Source: Saturnia japonica (Eukaryota; Arthropoda; Insecta; Lepidoptera; Saturniidae). Taken from it: a stretch of DNA of 64,000 nt. The notes under the pieces were generated by a model. That model ran no database searches, was not told the origin of the DNA, and was given only the letters and a program-made list of their open reading frames with translations. How positions within the stretch are numbered: the stretch's first letter is position 1; every line of letters starts with the position of its first letter. The position numbers and the translations under genes are program-made. The stretch lies in NCBI GenBank assembly GCA_033032175.1, contig CM065318.1, forward strand, positions 18,290,001 through 18,354,000, given 5' to 3'. This document shows positions 43,777 through 54,590 of this stretch, piece by piece.

Positions 43777-45125
43777 TTGAAAATTCAACCCCCAAGGAAG
43801 GAAGACTACTTATAATATGTAGACGATAAAACGGTTGGTAACAAAAATAATTTAGAGGACAAAAATATATTCTAGATATTTCATAGAAAGCCGTATTGCG
43901 CACGCATCCTGCTACTTACAACCTATTTACAATTTTCTTATAAATTCACTATGAGTTATTATTTACATTTGAAATATTTAAGATACACATAATATATTCT
44001 GGTGAAAACGTTATCTAGAAATTCCGTGGATGCCAGCACCAGCGCGGCACGCGGGAGGACGAATTGTTAGAACGATCATGTTTATTATTATCAGAATGAT
44101 GCGGTAAGTTTTTATCTAAAGCAAACTGTTTATATTGCGACTATTTTTCTTCGTTTGCGACTTTTACTCGCTACTGATTTCAATAAATCACTGTATCCAG
44201 CGAAATTCTCTTTAGGTATTAATTGATAACTCATATCGACTTTAATGGTTTATGGACTGTTGAAGAAATTTTGTATTGTAATGTTGCATTGTGGTATAGT
44301 GAGATTGTAGCATTAACGCTAAACCAATAAAAATTTAGTTATAATTGAATGAAAACAGAAGGTCCAATGTATTTTTTTCTTTTATATTTAATTTTTGGTC
44401 AACTTGACTTCTTCGGTGCATCAGGTTCTCAAATCGAATCGTAGAGCAAGGGTCCTGGACTGTGTTTAATTTACCATTAGTTTCATTCAAACAATAAAAA
44501 AAAATTATGTCAGTTTACAAAATTTTATTATTTTATCATAGTCGTATTACTGTTATTTTTAAAATATTGCTATTTGAAATAAAGTTGAAGAAAATGCTGA
44601 AGAGAAAGCAATATTTTATAGAGACCAAGGCTAATTTTTCAATATTTCACTTAAGAGTTTGTAAAACGTTGAAATTGGATAGCCGCATATACGTCCAGTG
44701 AACAGGCTTCCGGAGACCACGCCACCGTAGCATGTTCAGTGCCGATGATTCAAATCCTGATTTACATCACGTAGCACATTTTCCGGAAAATTAGATCGAC
44801 GTGAGAAAAAAAACGCAAAACGAAAAATCCACGAGAAGGCTGCTCTATATTTGCTGAGTTATGAAACTTATGTGTTCTTGTAAGCAACATCTGTTATGTT
44901 TTTTTTTTTCTGATGTATTTTAGGGGTTTTTCTTGTTGTCTAAATTAATATCCCTGTATGGGGGCGTTATGAATACTGTTATAGTAATCGTACCGGTTCA
45001 ATTTTTATGTGATATTTTCCTTTATTTTCTTTTCATTATTTTTCTATTGATTGACATATCTGTAACAAAACACTTTATTGATGATGTATGTAAATTAACA
45101 GAATTTTTTGAAACATCATTCATTA
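43777..45125. other. Unassigned AT-rich DNA
   Basis: No gene or family identified. Short open frames here are AT-rich translation. Confidence 0.5.
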
Positions 45126-45127
45126 AC

Positions 45128-45505
45128 AGTTATATAGCTCAGTTGTAGCATGTACAGGTACCTCGTCGACCGATCTAAGTTCGAATTCCTGCAATCGTTC
45201 ATTTGTTTTTTACCTTTGTACCTGTTTCTTGTTACTCGTTATATTATCTTTATCATGAAGTCTACAATTTTAATTATAGTAGCACTAAGCAATGTCCTCA
45301 GTCTTTTTTTCTTTGAATATAATAGAAACAATGATGGTAGGGTAATTTTAATACACTCCTGGCTAGATACCACTCTCAAGTTAAAAAACCGTCGCTAAGC
45401 AATTGGAAATGAATTCCAGCAGCTGCAATTGAGCGCCAAGTCCTATCAATAGGCTTAGCGTGTTACCACCACCTTAGGCCACATCGTCAATTAATAACAG
45501 GTGAG
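45128..45505 (+). mobile_element. Family F SINE with tRNA-like head
   Basis: The head has an A box, TAGCTCAGTTGTAGCATG (45135-45152), and a B box, AGTTCGAATTC (45178-45188). The body resumes at 45333 with GATGGTAGGGTAATTTTAATAC, CTGGCTAGATACCACTCTC, CAGCAGCTGCAATTGAGCGCC and CACCTTAGGCCACATCGTC. About 130 bases between head and body are not found in other copies and look inserted. This copy shows that family F is a Pol III-type SINE. Confidence 0.65.
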
Positions 45506-45689
45506 ATTCCGTTAATTATCAAAATTAATGTTTTAAATTACATTATAAAGATTATTTCCAAGGAACAAAGGGTTTAGAATTAATGTTTTCGTTAAAAAAG
45601 TTATTAATAGCTTTTCATTAGGTACACCATAACATGTTAGCTGTAACATTGTTTATATTCTTTAATTTCCAATCACGGGTCAGCTAGTA

Positions 45690-45855
45690 TATTATACCAG
45701 AATTACCTGCGCCTTCGTTCGCGTTAATATTAAAATGGATAGCATAAAAAATCAAAATCCTTCCTCATGAAAACCACTGTGAGCTGGTAAATTTTATGGT
45801 GATCGGTCTAACGGTGTTGGAGCTTAACAATCTCATAACCAAAATCCTTTTATGT
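45690..45855. repeat. Worn interspersed repeat tail
   Basis: CCTGCGCCTTCGTTCGCG and TTTTATGGTGATCGGTCTAACGG then GGAGCTTAACAATC are the wording of a common lepidopteran repeat. Directly followed by a family J copy. Confidence 0.4.
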
Positions 45856-45858
45856 ATA

Positions 45859-46003
45859 CTAGAGTTCGCCCTATGATCGAAATTCAACCAGCGACTTTAT
45901 AATCATAGACTATTTTCAGTTTGACATGTGCAGTATGAACCTCAACAATGAATATTATATCACTTGCTGTCACTTTTCATTGAGTGACAATGTCAATATT
46001 TTG
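45859..46003 (-). mobile_element. Family J copy 6 (3' third only)
   Basis: CTAGAGTTCGCCC, CGAAATTCAACCAGCGAC, CTATTTTCAGTTTGACATG and TTGAGTGACAATGTCAATATTTT. It then stops abruptly at CAATATTTT/GACTC. On the minus strand the base after CTAG is T. Confidence 0.7.
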
Positions 46004-46714
46004 ACTCTAATAAAGCTTAATATTTCTCAAACAGATCCCGGAATCGAAGAATGGTTTCCACACACTCGTAATATTTTTAAACGACAACCCACACGATGAG
46101 ATAGGTGAGAAATTTTTTTTCCATCTTTACGTGTAGGGAAAGTACCTTACACAATTTTCTGTTTCAAGATTTCATTTTAGTACTTTTTCGGCTTAATTTA
46201 TTTGTATATCCATAGCAAATTACAGCTTTTTAGTATTATGAATGTCTAAGCTAAGCCGTGGACAGACAGGCGGATTTAGCGAAACTATAAGGATTCTTTA
46301 TTGACTTTGGAACCCCAAACAAACACATCTTGCGAATTATAGAAATTATTAACAACATTAAACTTTGGATAAACAGTTATTACCCTATTTTATATTAAAT
46401 CTAGCATTCAACCCCTATAGTAGCGTGAACAAGAAACTTACAACGTAAATATTATAGGAGAGAGAATCTTTTTGAAGGGAAACGATAATTTATGATGACC
46501 ATTTCACCCCTAACGTTAAGTCATACACTATTTACCTTCCACGAAAGTTTCGGACTGACCTAGTTTTTTTATAATAATATTATATCAATCTTCATTTCAG
46601 AGGGGGCGAACAAAGATATTTTTTTAATATTTTTCTGGACTTAATTCGACAAAAGAAATTCTTTATGATGATAATGTAAACGCCTATATCTGTTTAATCT
46701 TTTTTTATTCCACG
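46004..46714. other. Unassigned DNA
   Basis: Nothing recognised. Confidence 0.5.
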
Positions 46715-46716
46715 AA

Positions 46717-46905
46717 GGTTGCAAACAAGCATACGGCTCACCTGACGGTAAGCGGCTACTGTTGTCTATGGACGCATGTAATACCACAGGTATCATTACC
46801 GCGTTGCCTACGTTAAACCCGTCTACCCCAAGGAGCTCTGGATACACTCCTCGCCGCAGAAACACAACACAAGGGTACTTAGCCGCGATCGTCTGTAAGG
46901 TGAAG
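46717..46905 (-). repeat. Family A copy 10
   Basis: On plus: GTTGCAAACAAGCATACGGC, CTGACGGTAAGCGGCTACTG, ATGGACGCATGTAATACC, ACCGCGTTGCCTACGTTAAAC, AGGAGCTCTGG and AGAAACACAACACAAGGG. A fairly complete copy. Confidence 0.65.
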
Positions 46906-47424
46906 GATTTAAAATAATTTTTTCTATGCCCTACATCGGTTTTATCTTTAATCTCATAAGATCATCGTTGTATGTTAAATTGCGTCCTTCTGTATCGCGA
47001 AGACCATATACCAGATGTAACACTAGCACATTGTAATACGCTTAAGTTTGTCGTATTCTGGAATCGTTCATTGTATATCCAATAATCAAACATTCCGCAT
47101 TCATAAGGTGATAAAGCCGTCAGTGACTCTCTTATCGTTTGTCGCATACATTCGATCACTCGGCGGTCGTCACTGTTTTTGATTTCTAATGCTCTTACTA
47201 TCAATTTGCCGCGCTACTATTAACAGAAATACTCATCTATTTTATACTGATTAATGTTTAACATCTCTCCTCTCGCTTTCCTGCAATCTGTTGGAGTAAT
47301 TTCGTGAAAAAGGACGGAGGGTTGTGGAAGACGTGGATGCATGCGCTATTGGTTTTTTTTTTATTAGACCAATAAGCGCGCGTGGTGGTGAAGTGGTTAG
47401 TCTGATGGTATCAACCCATTTCCC
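46906..47424. other. Unassigned; two unexplained minus-strand frames
   Basis: Minus-strand frames of 80 codons (47204-46962) and 62 codons (47439-47251) are open. They have mixed, protein-like composition but no recognisable motif. 47342-47378 is a small hairpin, GCGCTATTGGT and its near inverse ACCAATAAGCGC. I do not call genes. Confidence 0.3.
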
Positions 47425-47620
47425 TCTCTGTGCATTCACTAAGTTATTATTATTGTACCTGTTGTATTAACTTTTGTACAGTTGACAGAAAAAAACCGAT
47501 CAAGTTTCTTTCCGGTTCTTCACGATGTCAGGGATATAATTCGAACCGGCAGTAGTGTTTTGACGTTCATAAGTGCCTTCTTAAGGCCTAAATTCAATAA
47601 AGATTATTTTGATTTTCATT
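47425..47620 (+). repeat. Family L copy 4 (LINE 3' UTR)
   Basis: CTCTCTGTGCATTCACTAAG, CCGATCAAGTTTCTTTCCGG, TAGTGTTTTGACGTTCATAAG, TGCCTTCTTAAGGCC and AATAAAGATTATTTTGATTTTC. The text after AATAAAG is the usual family terminus. Confidence 0.7.
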
Positions 47621-48390
47621 TTGAAAAGTTGTTTATGTGTAAACTATATGAAGTCAAATGTTACACATTATATGTGTTTTTTTTTTTTAATTAGAATTAC
47701 TAGTGCACATATATCTTAGTCTATAATATATATGGAAGACTATAATGTTAGTTAGTCAGGATAGGAAAAATCAGCGACCCCCTCGTCCCGCATTTCAGCC
47801 AAACACTACGAATTTTTTGACAATATTTTTTTACAAATTTCTTGTTTAATGGAATGTCTAAATTCAAAATCTGCGACGTACTAGCTTCGATACTGCGATG
47901 AGTCTTGGTATAAAAGGCTGAAATATCTTGATCATCCATCATGCTTAATTTTAAGCCCTTTATATTTCCGGATTAAAATGTAACAGATTTATTGATTATA
48001 AATCGGGCTTGATTGCTTCGGTTAAAGTTTTTACATGTTTTCATATTCTATTGGATCGTAATAAAATAAATTAATGATTCACCAACAGCCAGTCAGTGTA
48101 ATTGATTTTGTTGAAGGTTAAAAAAAAACTTTCCTTCTTACTCAATATAGTATGAATCATATTAATTTAAATAACAAAGAAATCTACGACGTTCCAAAGT
48201 TGAAAAACTAACTCCGAATAAGTGTTTTAGTTGAAAATTAATAAGTTCGCATATTTAGAATTTCGCATCCACTTCATTGACGTATATTACTTGGTATCTT
48301 ATACTTATACATAATTAACAACGAAATTTAAATATAAGGGCATATTTTACAGCAATGTGAATGGATATTAATTTATTATCATAATTTCAG
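47621..48390. other. Unassigned AT-rich DNA
   Basis: No gene recognised. Confidence 0.5.
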
Positions 48391-48393
48391 TGG

Positions 48394-48545
48394 AAAGGTG
48401 TCCATCGACGTACACAGGCCTTCGACAACCACTGTTTCTAATATTCGCATCTAGAAACTTGTCGCAACATTCATCAGGTGATAAGTCTACCTTGTAGGTC
48501 ACAACTCGAAACCTTTTCGGCCCCATCAGCCATCCGTACTACAAG
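48394..48545 (-). pseudogene. RTE-type LINE C-terminal relic
   Basis: Minus-strand pieces read M-N-V-A-T-S-F, stop, M-R-I-L-E-T-V-V and, in a shifted frame, text equivalent to W..L-G-E-A-Y-V-Q-Q-W (GCCTGTGTACGTCGATGGACAC). Upstream bases GGGGCCGAAAAGGTTTCGAG also fit RTE coding text. Heavily decayed. Confidence 0.45.
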
Positions 48546-48609
48546 CTATGTGCCTCACCCAGAATCATCTTTGTCTAGCAATATTAACATTATTAAAAAA
48601 TACTAATTT

Positions 48610-48835
48610 TTAACAGACTTTAAAAAACGAGGAGCTTTTCAATTTGAATATATACTTTTTTATGGATGTTAAAGCATAACTTCTTTGTCTATGAAACGAT
48701 TTAAATTATTCTTTTTTGTTGGAAACGGTGGTCCACATTAATTTCCTTGGTATCAAACTCGGCTTTTAATATACCCCAGGGAACTCAACAAATTCATTAA
48801 AATTGGTTTTCTATTTTGTTAAAAAATTAGCTTGC
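48610..48835 (+). repeat. Family K copy 2
   Basis: ACGAGGAGCTTTTCAATTTG, TATGAAACGATTTAAATTATTC, TTTTTGTTGGAAACGGTGG and AGGGAACTCAACAAATTC keep the order of the copy at 31.7 kb with much divergence. Confidence 0.4.
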
Positions 48836-49154
48836 ATTGAATTAAGGCGTTAAAATTACTTTCAAAATATGTAAAATGACTTTAAGACGATACAAAAAAA
48901 AAATCATATAATATGAAATCCGTTGTTCGTTTACGAGCTCATATTTCATGATGTAGCGTGCAGAGTTCATTCCCATAGAACGGGCCTAAATGTTAGATTT
49001 AACAGCTTTAGTGGATTGTTTTGGCACGAACAGGCCGTCGGTTCTCCGTGTATGAAACTGAAATATACGTATCATTTATCATACAAATGAAAAGTAATGG
49101 ACTGTGAAATAATTGAATGTCGTTTACATGAAATATTCTTAACAATTAATATGG

Positions 49155-49335
49155 AATACTACGATATTATAAAGCTTCAGAGATTGTTTGTTTGTATGCG
49201 CTAATCTCTGTAACTACAAGTCAAATGACAAAAAATATTTTTATATATTATAGCCTATTTATTTACAAAGGTTATAAGCTACGTAAATTTAGGCTACGAT
49301 CCTAAGAAGTGGAGCTGTAACAGTGAACGTTAAGC
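49155..49335 (+). mobile_element. Lep1-like Helitron copy (first of two)
   Basis: GATATTATAAAGCTTCAGAG, TTGTTTGTTTGTATGCGC, TAATCTCTGTAACTACAAG and TATAGCCTATTTATTTAC, then AGAAGTGGAGCTGTAACAG. Same order as the copy starting at 49452 but more diverged. Confidence 0.65.
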
Positions 49336-49451
49336 AATCAGGGAAGTATAGGAGTTGAAAAAAAGGCTATATGGGTGTGTTAGCGGTGCGGCGCGCGGCG
49401 CGGTAGAAGGTTGGTCGAATAAATTGAACACGAATGAAACCTTGAGACACA

Positions 49452-49640
49452 TCTATACTTCATTTAATATTATAAAGCTGAAGAGTTTGTTTGTTTGGTT
49501 GAACTCGCTAATCTCAGGAACTACTGGTTTAAATGGAGAAAATGTTTCAGTGTTAGATACCGCATTTACCGAGAAAGCTATATAACATCACGCTATGATC
49601 AATAGGAGCGGAGCATCAATAAAAAATGTTCGCAAAAGGA
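49452..49640 (+). mobile_element. Lep1-like Helitron copy (second, best preserved)
   Basis: After a host A it starts TCTATACTTCATTTAATATT. It follows with AAAGCTGAAGAGTTTGTTTG, GAACTCGCTAATCTCAGGAAC, TACTGG, CGAGAAAGCTATATAACATC, ACGCTATGATCAATAGGAGC and AAAAATGTTCGCAAAAGG. This is the conserved Lep1 5' region with a canonical TC start. The 3' end is not identified. A 76-codon frame over it is chance. Confidence 0.75.
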
Positions 49641-50225
49641 CAAATTTTATTTATTTTGATAGCTTCCATTGCGTTCGCTGCAAATGGTTAAAGTTCCACA
49701 ACAATCGTATGTGATGAAATTATTTATCTTAAAAAGTTCTAAAAAAAAGTTCGGGATAGTATATGGCTATCTTTGAAGGTTTACTCAATATAACCTTTTT
49801 ATGGTAATAAAATTTGTTCTAAAATAGTGAATTATTTGCGAAGGTGTTTTTATATACATGGTATTAATCCTTATCGAAATAAATACGTTATTTATCACAA
49901 ATATTTAATTTTGAAGAAAATTGCCATTTACAGTAATTGATTTAAATGAATATTTTAGTAGATAACACAGTTTTAAAATAACTCGGCTGCAAAATAATGA
50001 TCATAACTTATTCTAAAATGTCTAAGCATAAAGCAGAACGCAGGTCGCAGCCTTTATATCTTTCTGAACGAGATTTGGTATATCATTGTCAATTTGATTA
50101 TTTGTCATTATCATCAAAAAAAAATCGTTAAAAAAATAATTGAAACCAACTTCTTTTTCTTGGTTTTTTATTTGCCATCTTACCTTTTTTCTATTTTTAT
50201 AAATATACTTATGCTTATTTTATAA
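49641..50225. other. Unassigned AT-rich DNA
   Basis: No gene recognised. Confidence 0.5.
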
Positions 50226-50227
50226 TA

Positions 50228-50761
50228 CAATCCCACTACTATCTCTATGCTGACGACTTGCAACTTTATCTGCATTGCGAAATAAAGAATCTACCATCTT
50301 AATTTAAAGAAGCACCTCTAAAGATTACTTTCCTGGTCTGAATCTTACATGATTAATGTTAATGTCACGAAGTTATAATTAGTAGCTCAAAACAGCTTGC
50401 TAAAATTAACATTAATTCATTGATTCCTATTCAATACAACAAATGAACCATTACCTGCTCAACTACGAAAAAAAATCAAGGAAGTTAGTAAGAAATTGTA
50501 TGCTTTTCTTCATTCTCTCTATAAATACTTAAAACACTATTTCCATATCTCACAGATACGCATAACAGTAAGCTAAGATCTTCTAATTCTTTAATTCTTA
50601 GTATACCAAGTCATCATACTAATTTACGCGACCGATCTTTCACCGTAACAGCAGCACAACTGTGGAATTCGCTTCCTATCAACATCCAACAAGCCAACTC
50701 TCGGGATTCCTTCAAGTATTCATTACGTAGGTTTTACATGGAGCAATTGGATAATTGCTAG
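50228..50761 (+). pseudogene. LINE reverse transcriptase relic with YADD catalytic motif
   Basis: Bases 50228-50281 read Q-S-H-Y-Y-L-Y-A-D-D-L-Q-L-Y, the catalytic Y-A-D-D box of reverse transcriptase followed by the usual L-Q-L-Y. A stop appears six codons on. 50330-50450 carries shifted pieces (W-S-E-S..I-N-V-N). The C-terminal frame 50573-50761 reads R-S-S-N-S-L, then D-R-S-F-T-V-T-A-A-Q-L-W-N-S-L-P and F-K-Y-S-L-R-R-F. The distance between YADD and the C-terminus is too short for the family, so an internal deletion is likely. CR1/Jockey group. Not functional. Confidence 0.8.
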
Positions 50762-50895
50762 ATTTCTCTTTTTTTTCCTAAATATTATGCACACCTTGCA
50801 TATATCTTTCTCTTGCTCCCCGGGTAGACTGTTTGAGAATGCTTTTCAGCATTGTCACCAATTGTACTTTTTTGGAGCAATAAAGATTTTTTTCA
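50762..50895 (+). mobile_element. 3' UTR of the 50.2-kb LINE
   Basis: It follows the stop directly: TGCATATATCTTTCTCTTGC, TCCCCGGGTAGACTG and TTTTGGAGCAATAAAG, then a T-rich end. AATAAAG close to the end fits the LINE's own poly-A signal. Confidence 0.55.
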
Positions 50896-50944
50896 GGTAA
50901 TAGCCTCAAAAATATTACATTTGATTTTTTTTTTCAAATTGGCA

Positions 50945-51095
50945 ATTCTCATGGTACCCACCACCCCACTTGGTTACCGGATATTCACCAGCTGATCCTG
51001 GAAAGCAACACGCCTAAGCATGCTACTATGATGAGTTTTATTCCTTTTGTATGGTGGTACTATCCAGTTGGATACAATTGTCGTATTCTACCACT
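50945..51095 (+). repeat. Family E copy 7 (3' half)
   Basis: GGATATTCACCAGCTGATCC, GCAACACGCCTAAGCATGC and TACTATGATGAG, then TATGGTGGTACTATCCAG. The left half is missing. Confidence 0.55.
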
Positions 51096-51974
51096 TACAT
51101 TAATCAATCCCGTCTCGATTAACACTATTTATTTTTCCAACAGCCAGTAAGATTGCTAATTTAACTTCTGTAACTCAGCAACAGTTATCTGTGATTCCAT
51201 CTTGCACATATTACATTCGCAGTGGCTCATATCTTTTTGTTACCTGTCCATCAACAAATTAAACTCACCTTTGAACGATTACATCTACAATATTTTATAT
51301 TAGATTTTGAAACATAAGTTTTTCTATTACAATTTTCTCTTTTTTGTGATTCAAAAGAACATAGACTATAAAATATATAAGAAAAAAGGAACAAGAAAAT
51401 AATATTTATAATTCATTACATTCATACAAATAAAAATAGGAATACCTATAAAATATAATATACAAGCCAGTGTAAAAGATAGTAGAAGTTAATATGACCC
51501 AAAATATACAAATATTAATGACATGATTTGTAACTAAGTACCTAATTTATATGTTTTCTTCATGTAAGATATAATTTGAAACGTATCTGTTATAAGACTA
51601 ATTATTATATAAAAACTAGATAGCAAAAAAATATATTGTATTTGTGTAATGTGGATAGACTAAATGCAATTAAGTAATCAACATGTTTTAGTGTAAGATA
51701 GTGAAAGTCGAAAAATGTAAAAATTGTATTATATTAATAAGAAAATATATTAAAAATGGGATATGCATAGAATTAGAAAAACAAATTGAAAATGACGGAA
51801 GAGAGAATGGTGGGCAGTGGGAGGGGGAAGAGAATACAAAGTCGGAAGCTTTTAAAATAAATAAAGCCATATTCGATACTATGATTTGCGTTAGAGGAAA
51901 AGGGAACTTAAAATAAAACTGTGATATGATTAAAATACTTGCGTAAAGATTGCCCGATTGGTTGACGTTTACTT
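51096..51974. other. Unassigned; purine-rich stretch
   Basis: 51795-51845 is purine-rich (GAATGGTGGGCAGTGGGAGG). It gives open frames on both strands (51688-51978 minus, 51701-51916 plus) that are low complexity and not credible genes. Confidence 0.5.
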
Positions 51975-52110
51975 TCACTGCTCCACCCCTAAGAATTGCA
52001 GCGTGATGTTAGATAACTCATAGTCTTCCTCGATAATTAGACTATAAGATAACAAAAAGGTTTTTCAAATTTTCCTGATAGTTCTAGAGGTTAGCGCGTT
52101 CATCTACTTA
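51975..52110 (-). mobile_element. Lep1-like Helitron fragment
   Basis: On plus: CACTGCTCCACCCCTAAG, GCAGCGTGATGTTAGATAAC, TCTTCCTCGATAATTAGAC, CTAGAGGTTAGCGCGTTCA. These are the Lep1 blocks in reverse, without the TC end. Confidence 0.6.
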
Positions 52111-52389
52111 GTCCGACTGAGTTCAAAATTTGTAGAGTTGTTCTTAGTATTTACATAAAGATCTACTGACATAGTACCATAAACGTATAACAGGTGACGT
52201 GCGTGTCATTTCAACAAATCAGTGTATTTCAAATACTTTTTGGTGTTTTGAATATAGTTTTCCAAACTGTATTCAAAAAAGGATCTACGCTTTTCTTTAG
52301 TGGTTGAGCAACATAAAAAAAAAAATATATTTGAAGAAATTAAAAGACAGCCCGTATTCAACCAAAATGAAACAAATCTTTAATCAATG

Positions 52390-52480
52390 TAGGCCCTAAG
52401 AAAGCATTTAGAAAGACTCTACCGGTACGGATAATACCAGCTATCAAGAAGAACAGGCAAGAAACTCGATCGGAAACCGT
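52390..52480 (-). repeat. Family L copy 5 (LINE 3' UTR fragment)
   Basis: GTAGGCCCTAAGAAAGCATTT, AGACTCTACCGGTACGG and AACAGGCAAGAAACTCGATC. Only the last 90 bp of the family. Confidence 0.6.
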
Positions 52481-52537
52481 GATAAGGAAGTTACCGGGAA
52501 CTATCAATGACATTTTCAAATGAAAAAAGTTTTAAAA

Positions 52538-52768
52538 GTGAAAACTTCTTTAGCATCGTTGTAATTTGAAAGTCGATGAAACGAAAAAGCGACAATAAAA
52601 AGAGACAGACATATAATTTCATGGTAATATGTTAAAATGGTATAAAAGAAGATTTTTGCCACTTAATAATGAATTTTATTAGCTCACCAAAAAGGCACGA
52701 AACAAAAACTTTTTAGACAACACTCATGACATTCTGTTACTGATTGATATTGTGTTAATTTACTTTAG
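52538..52768 (+). repeat. Family N copy 1
   Basis: TTAGCATCGTTGTAATTTGAAAG, TCGATGAAACGAAAAAGCG, AAAAAGAGACAGACA, AATTTTATTAGCTCA, AACAAAAACTTTTTAGACA and TGATTGATATTGTGTTA. The same order occurs in reverse complement at 59.43-59.69 kb. ~230 bp, AT-rich, non-coding. Class unknown; MITE-like. Confidence 0.7.
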
Positions 52769-53057
52769 TCGTAGAAATTAAATTATTTCGGTTAGCGGCC
52801 TCGATACAAACAGTATGGGAATAATTTTGAATGATCAATGATGAGAAATTACTCCATTTCCAGTTCGTACAGAAGTAAAAATAGAGGTCGCTAAAATGAG
52901 AACACTCATAAAATAAAATTATGAATTTTTCAAATTACGATACCAAAGTACAAGTTGCATTTTTTCACAAAAACTCCCTAGAGGACGCTAAAATAAAAAT
53001 ATGTAAGTTGCAAATTCCAACTCTACATAGTATGTGCGAATATTGAAAAGTACGAAT

Positions 53058-53130
53058 TTTGAAATGTCAAGCAAACTCCCTAGATTGTTCTGACAAGAGA
53101 GCGAAAATCTTGTCAGAAGATCCCATTTTG
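53058..53130 (+). repeat. Family H copy 3 (3' end)
   Basis: AATGTCAAGCAAACTCCCTAG, ATTGTTCTGACAAGAG. It matches the end of the copy at 36.8 kb. A related word, CACAAAAACTCCCTAGAGG, also lies at 52967. Confidence 0.5.
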
Positions 53131-54477
53131 TTTAGTTATTAGTTGGGAAAAGGCATTACAACAACCGTGGTGTTTTGTATATGTGTACGTATTATTATAC
53201 GTTTGTATTTTTTTCAGATGATATTTCCATGCATATTTCAAATGTGCAAGGTGATGCCTTAATTGAAAATTATATTGTGAATAATGATTGTGAGTACTTG
53301 TATGTACATTTTCATAAAATTTTAATTAGTGTATATTTGATCATTTTCTAAATAAATAAAAAAATGGATGTGAAGGTGTCACTTCTACCACTTGTGAATT
53401 GCACACATGATTTTTTTTTTTCATGAGATGTTGGTATTCAAATGGTATTGTAATGTAACAACATCTCTGCCCAAGCCCTTGCTTTACTCTCCAAGGGCAC
53501 TTACACTCAATTACATTACGACTACTACACACATTTCTTCAGGGCGTCACATTTTCACATCATACAGCAGTATCCAGCTATCTAGTGAACTAGCCGTCTA
53601 CGTCAACCATTAGATTAAATGCAGTCATTATTCCAAGCTTGGCTAACAAAAAAATACCAGTCGATTTCAAGTCGAAATTTCTACTATTAGCTGACATTTG
53701 GCGAACCGTTGCGCAGACACCTTCCCGGCGTAATATCAGAGCAGATGTCCTAATTAAAGGGACGAGACATGGGCGGGAGTTGGCTATATTGCGACCTTTC
53801 AATAATGAACACTGAGGGAAAGCTTATAGGTTTGGTCCAGTGTACGTGTTACAGCGATATTTTCATAAATGCTAAATTAATTCTGTTCGCGTAAATTGTG
53901 CTAGATTGCGTTGTCGCCATTAATGACAACTTTATCAATAAATGTAGCTGTCTACCAAACTGAAGTCGGAGCGATCGCGATCACTTTGAACCTACAACGA
54001 CAACAACTGTTAAAACATCTTCAAACTAACGTCTGTTAAGTAAGTTTATTTAATAATTTGAAAATCTTTAAAAGGGCTATTGCAAATTCGAACGGATTTT
54101 CAGTGAAATCAAAAATTGTCTCATTCTCGGACATACCTTAGAGATGTTTTTTTTAACTACCAACTTGATTCTCAGACGAGTTAAAACCACATAAAACCCT
54201 AAACGGAAAGGTTAAACTTCGCTGCCTTCGCAGTGCGTAAATTTCGCCAGTTAATAGATATTGCTACTGCTAGATTAGTCCGCTTCAGTTATTTCCACAG
54301 TTTAATATCCTGCGGGTATTATAAAAATGGGCAGTTCGAGCCTTTTATGTTATGATATCATGCGAATCACTAAGGATCAAGTTTCAAGAATTTAGTATTT
54401 TATCTTTGCCCTTCCAATTAATCTTGGAAAATATAACATAAACACTTTCAAAAACAATTTAACAAAACTTTGAGTAA
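53131..54477. other. Unassigned DNA around the 53.6-kb frame
   Basis: No family recognised. 53455-53590 (ACAACATCTCTGCCCAAGCC ..) is GC-richer than the flanks. Confidence 0.4.
53598..53817 (+). other. Open frame of unknown nature
   Basis: A plus-strand frame without its own early ATG reads S-T-S-T-I-R-L-N-A-V-I-I-P-S-L and later K-F-L-L-L-A-D-I-W-R-T-V. Near its end come R-N-I-R-A-D-V-L-I-K-G and a stop at 53815-53817. An AG lies just before its opening. Composition is protein-like, but the opposite strand is also open and no motif is recognisable. It could be a worn transposon exon or chance. Confidence 0.2.
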
Positions 54478-54590
54478 CCTGATCGAATTTCTTGCCGGTT
54501 CTTCTCAACGACTAGGATGCTTTCAGAACCGGTAAAAACCGGTAGAATAACATTCACAAGTGCCTGTTTATGGCATATATTGAATACAAT
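54478..54590 (+). repeat. Family L copy 6 (LINE 3' UTR fragment)
   Basis: CTGATCGAATTTCTTGCCGG, TTCTTCTCAACGACTAGGATG, CTTTCAGAACCGGTAAAAAC and ATTCACAAGTGCCTG. A short ATGGTATGG-type repeat lies at 54640-54690. Confidence 0.6.

Noticed and set aside
43369..43815. 148-codon open frame, the longest in the window
   Set aside because: It joins unrelated DNA to a family A repeat; no conserved motif and no splice or promoter support.
51688..51978. 96-codon minus-strand frame
   Set aside because: Purine/pyrimidine-biased low-complexity DNA, open on both strands.
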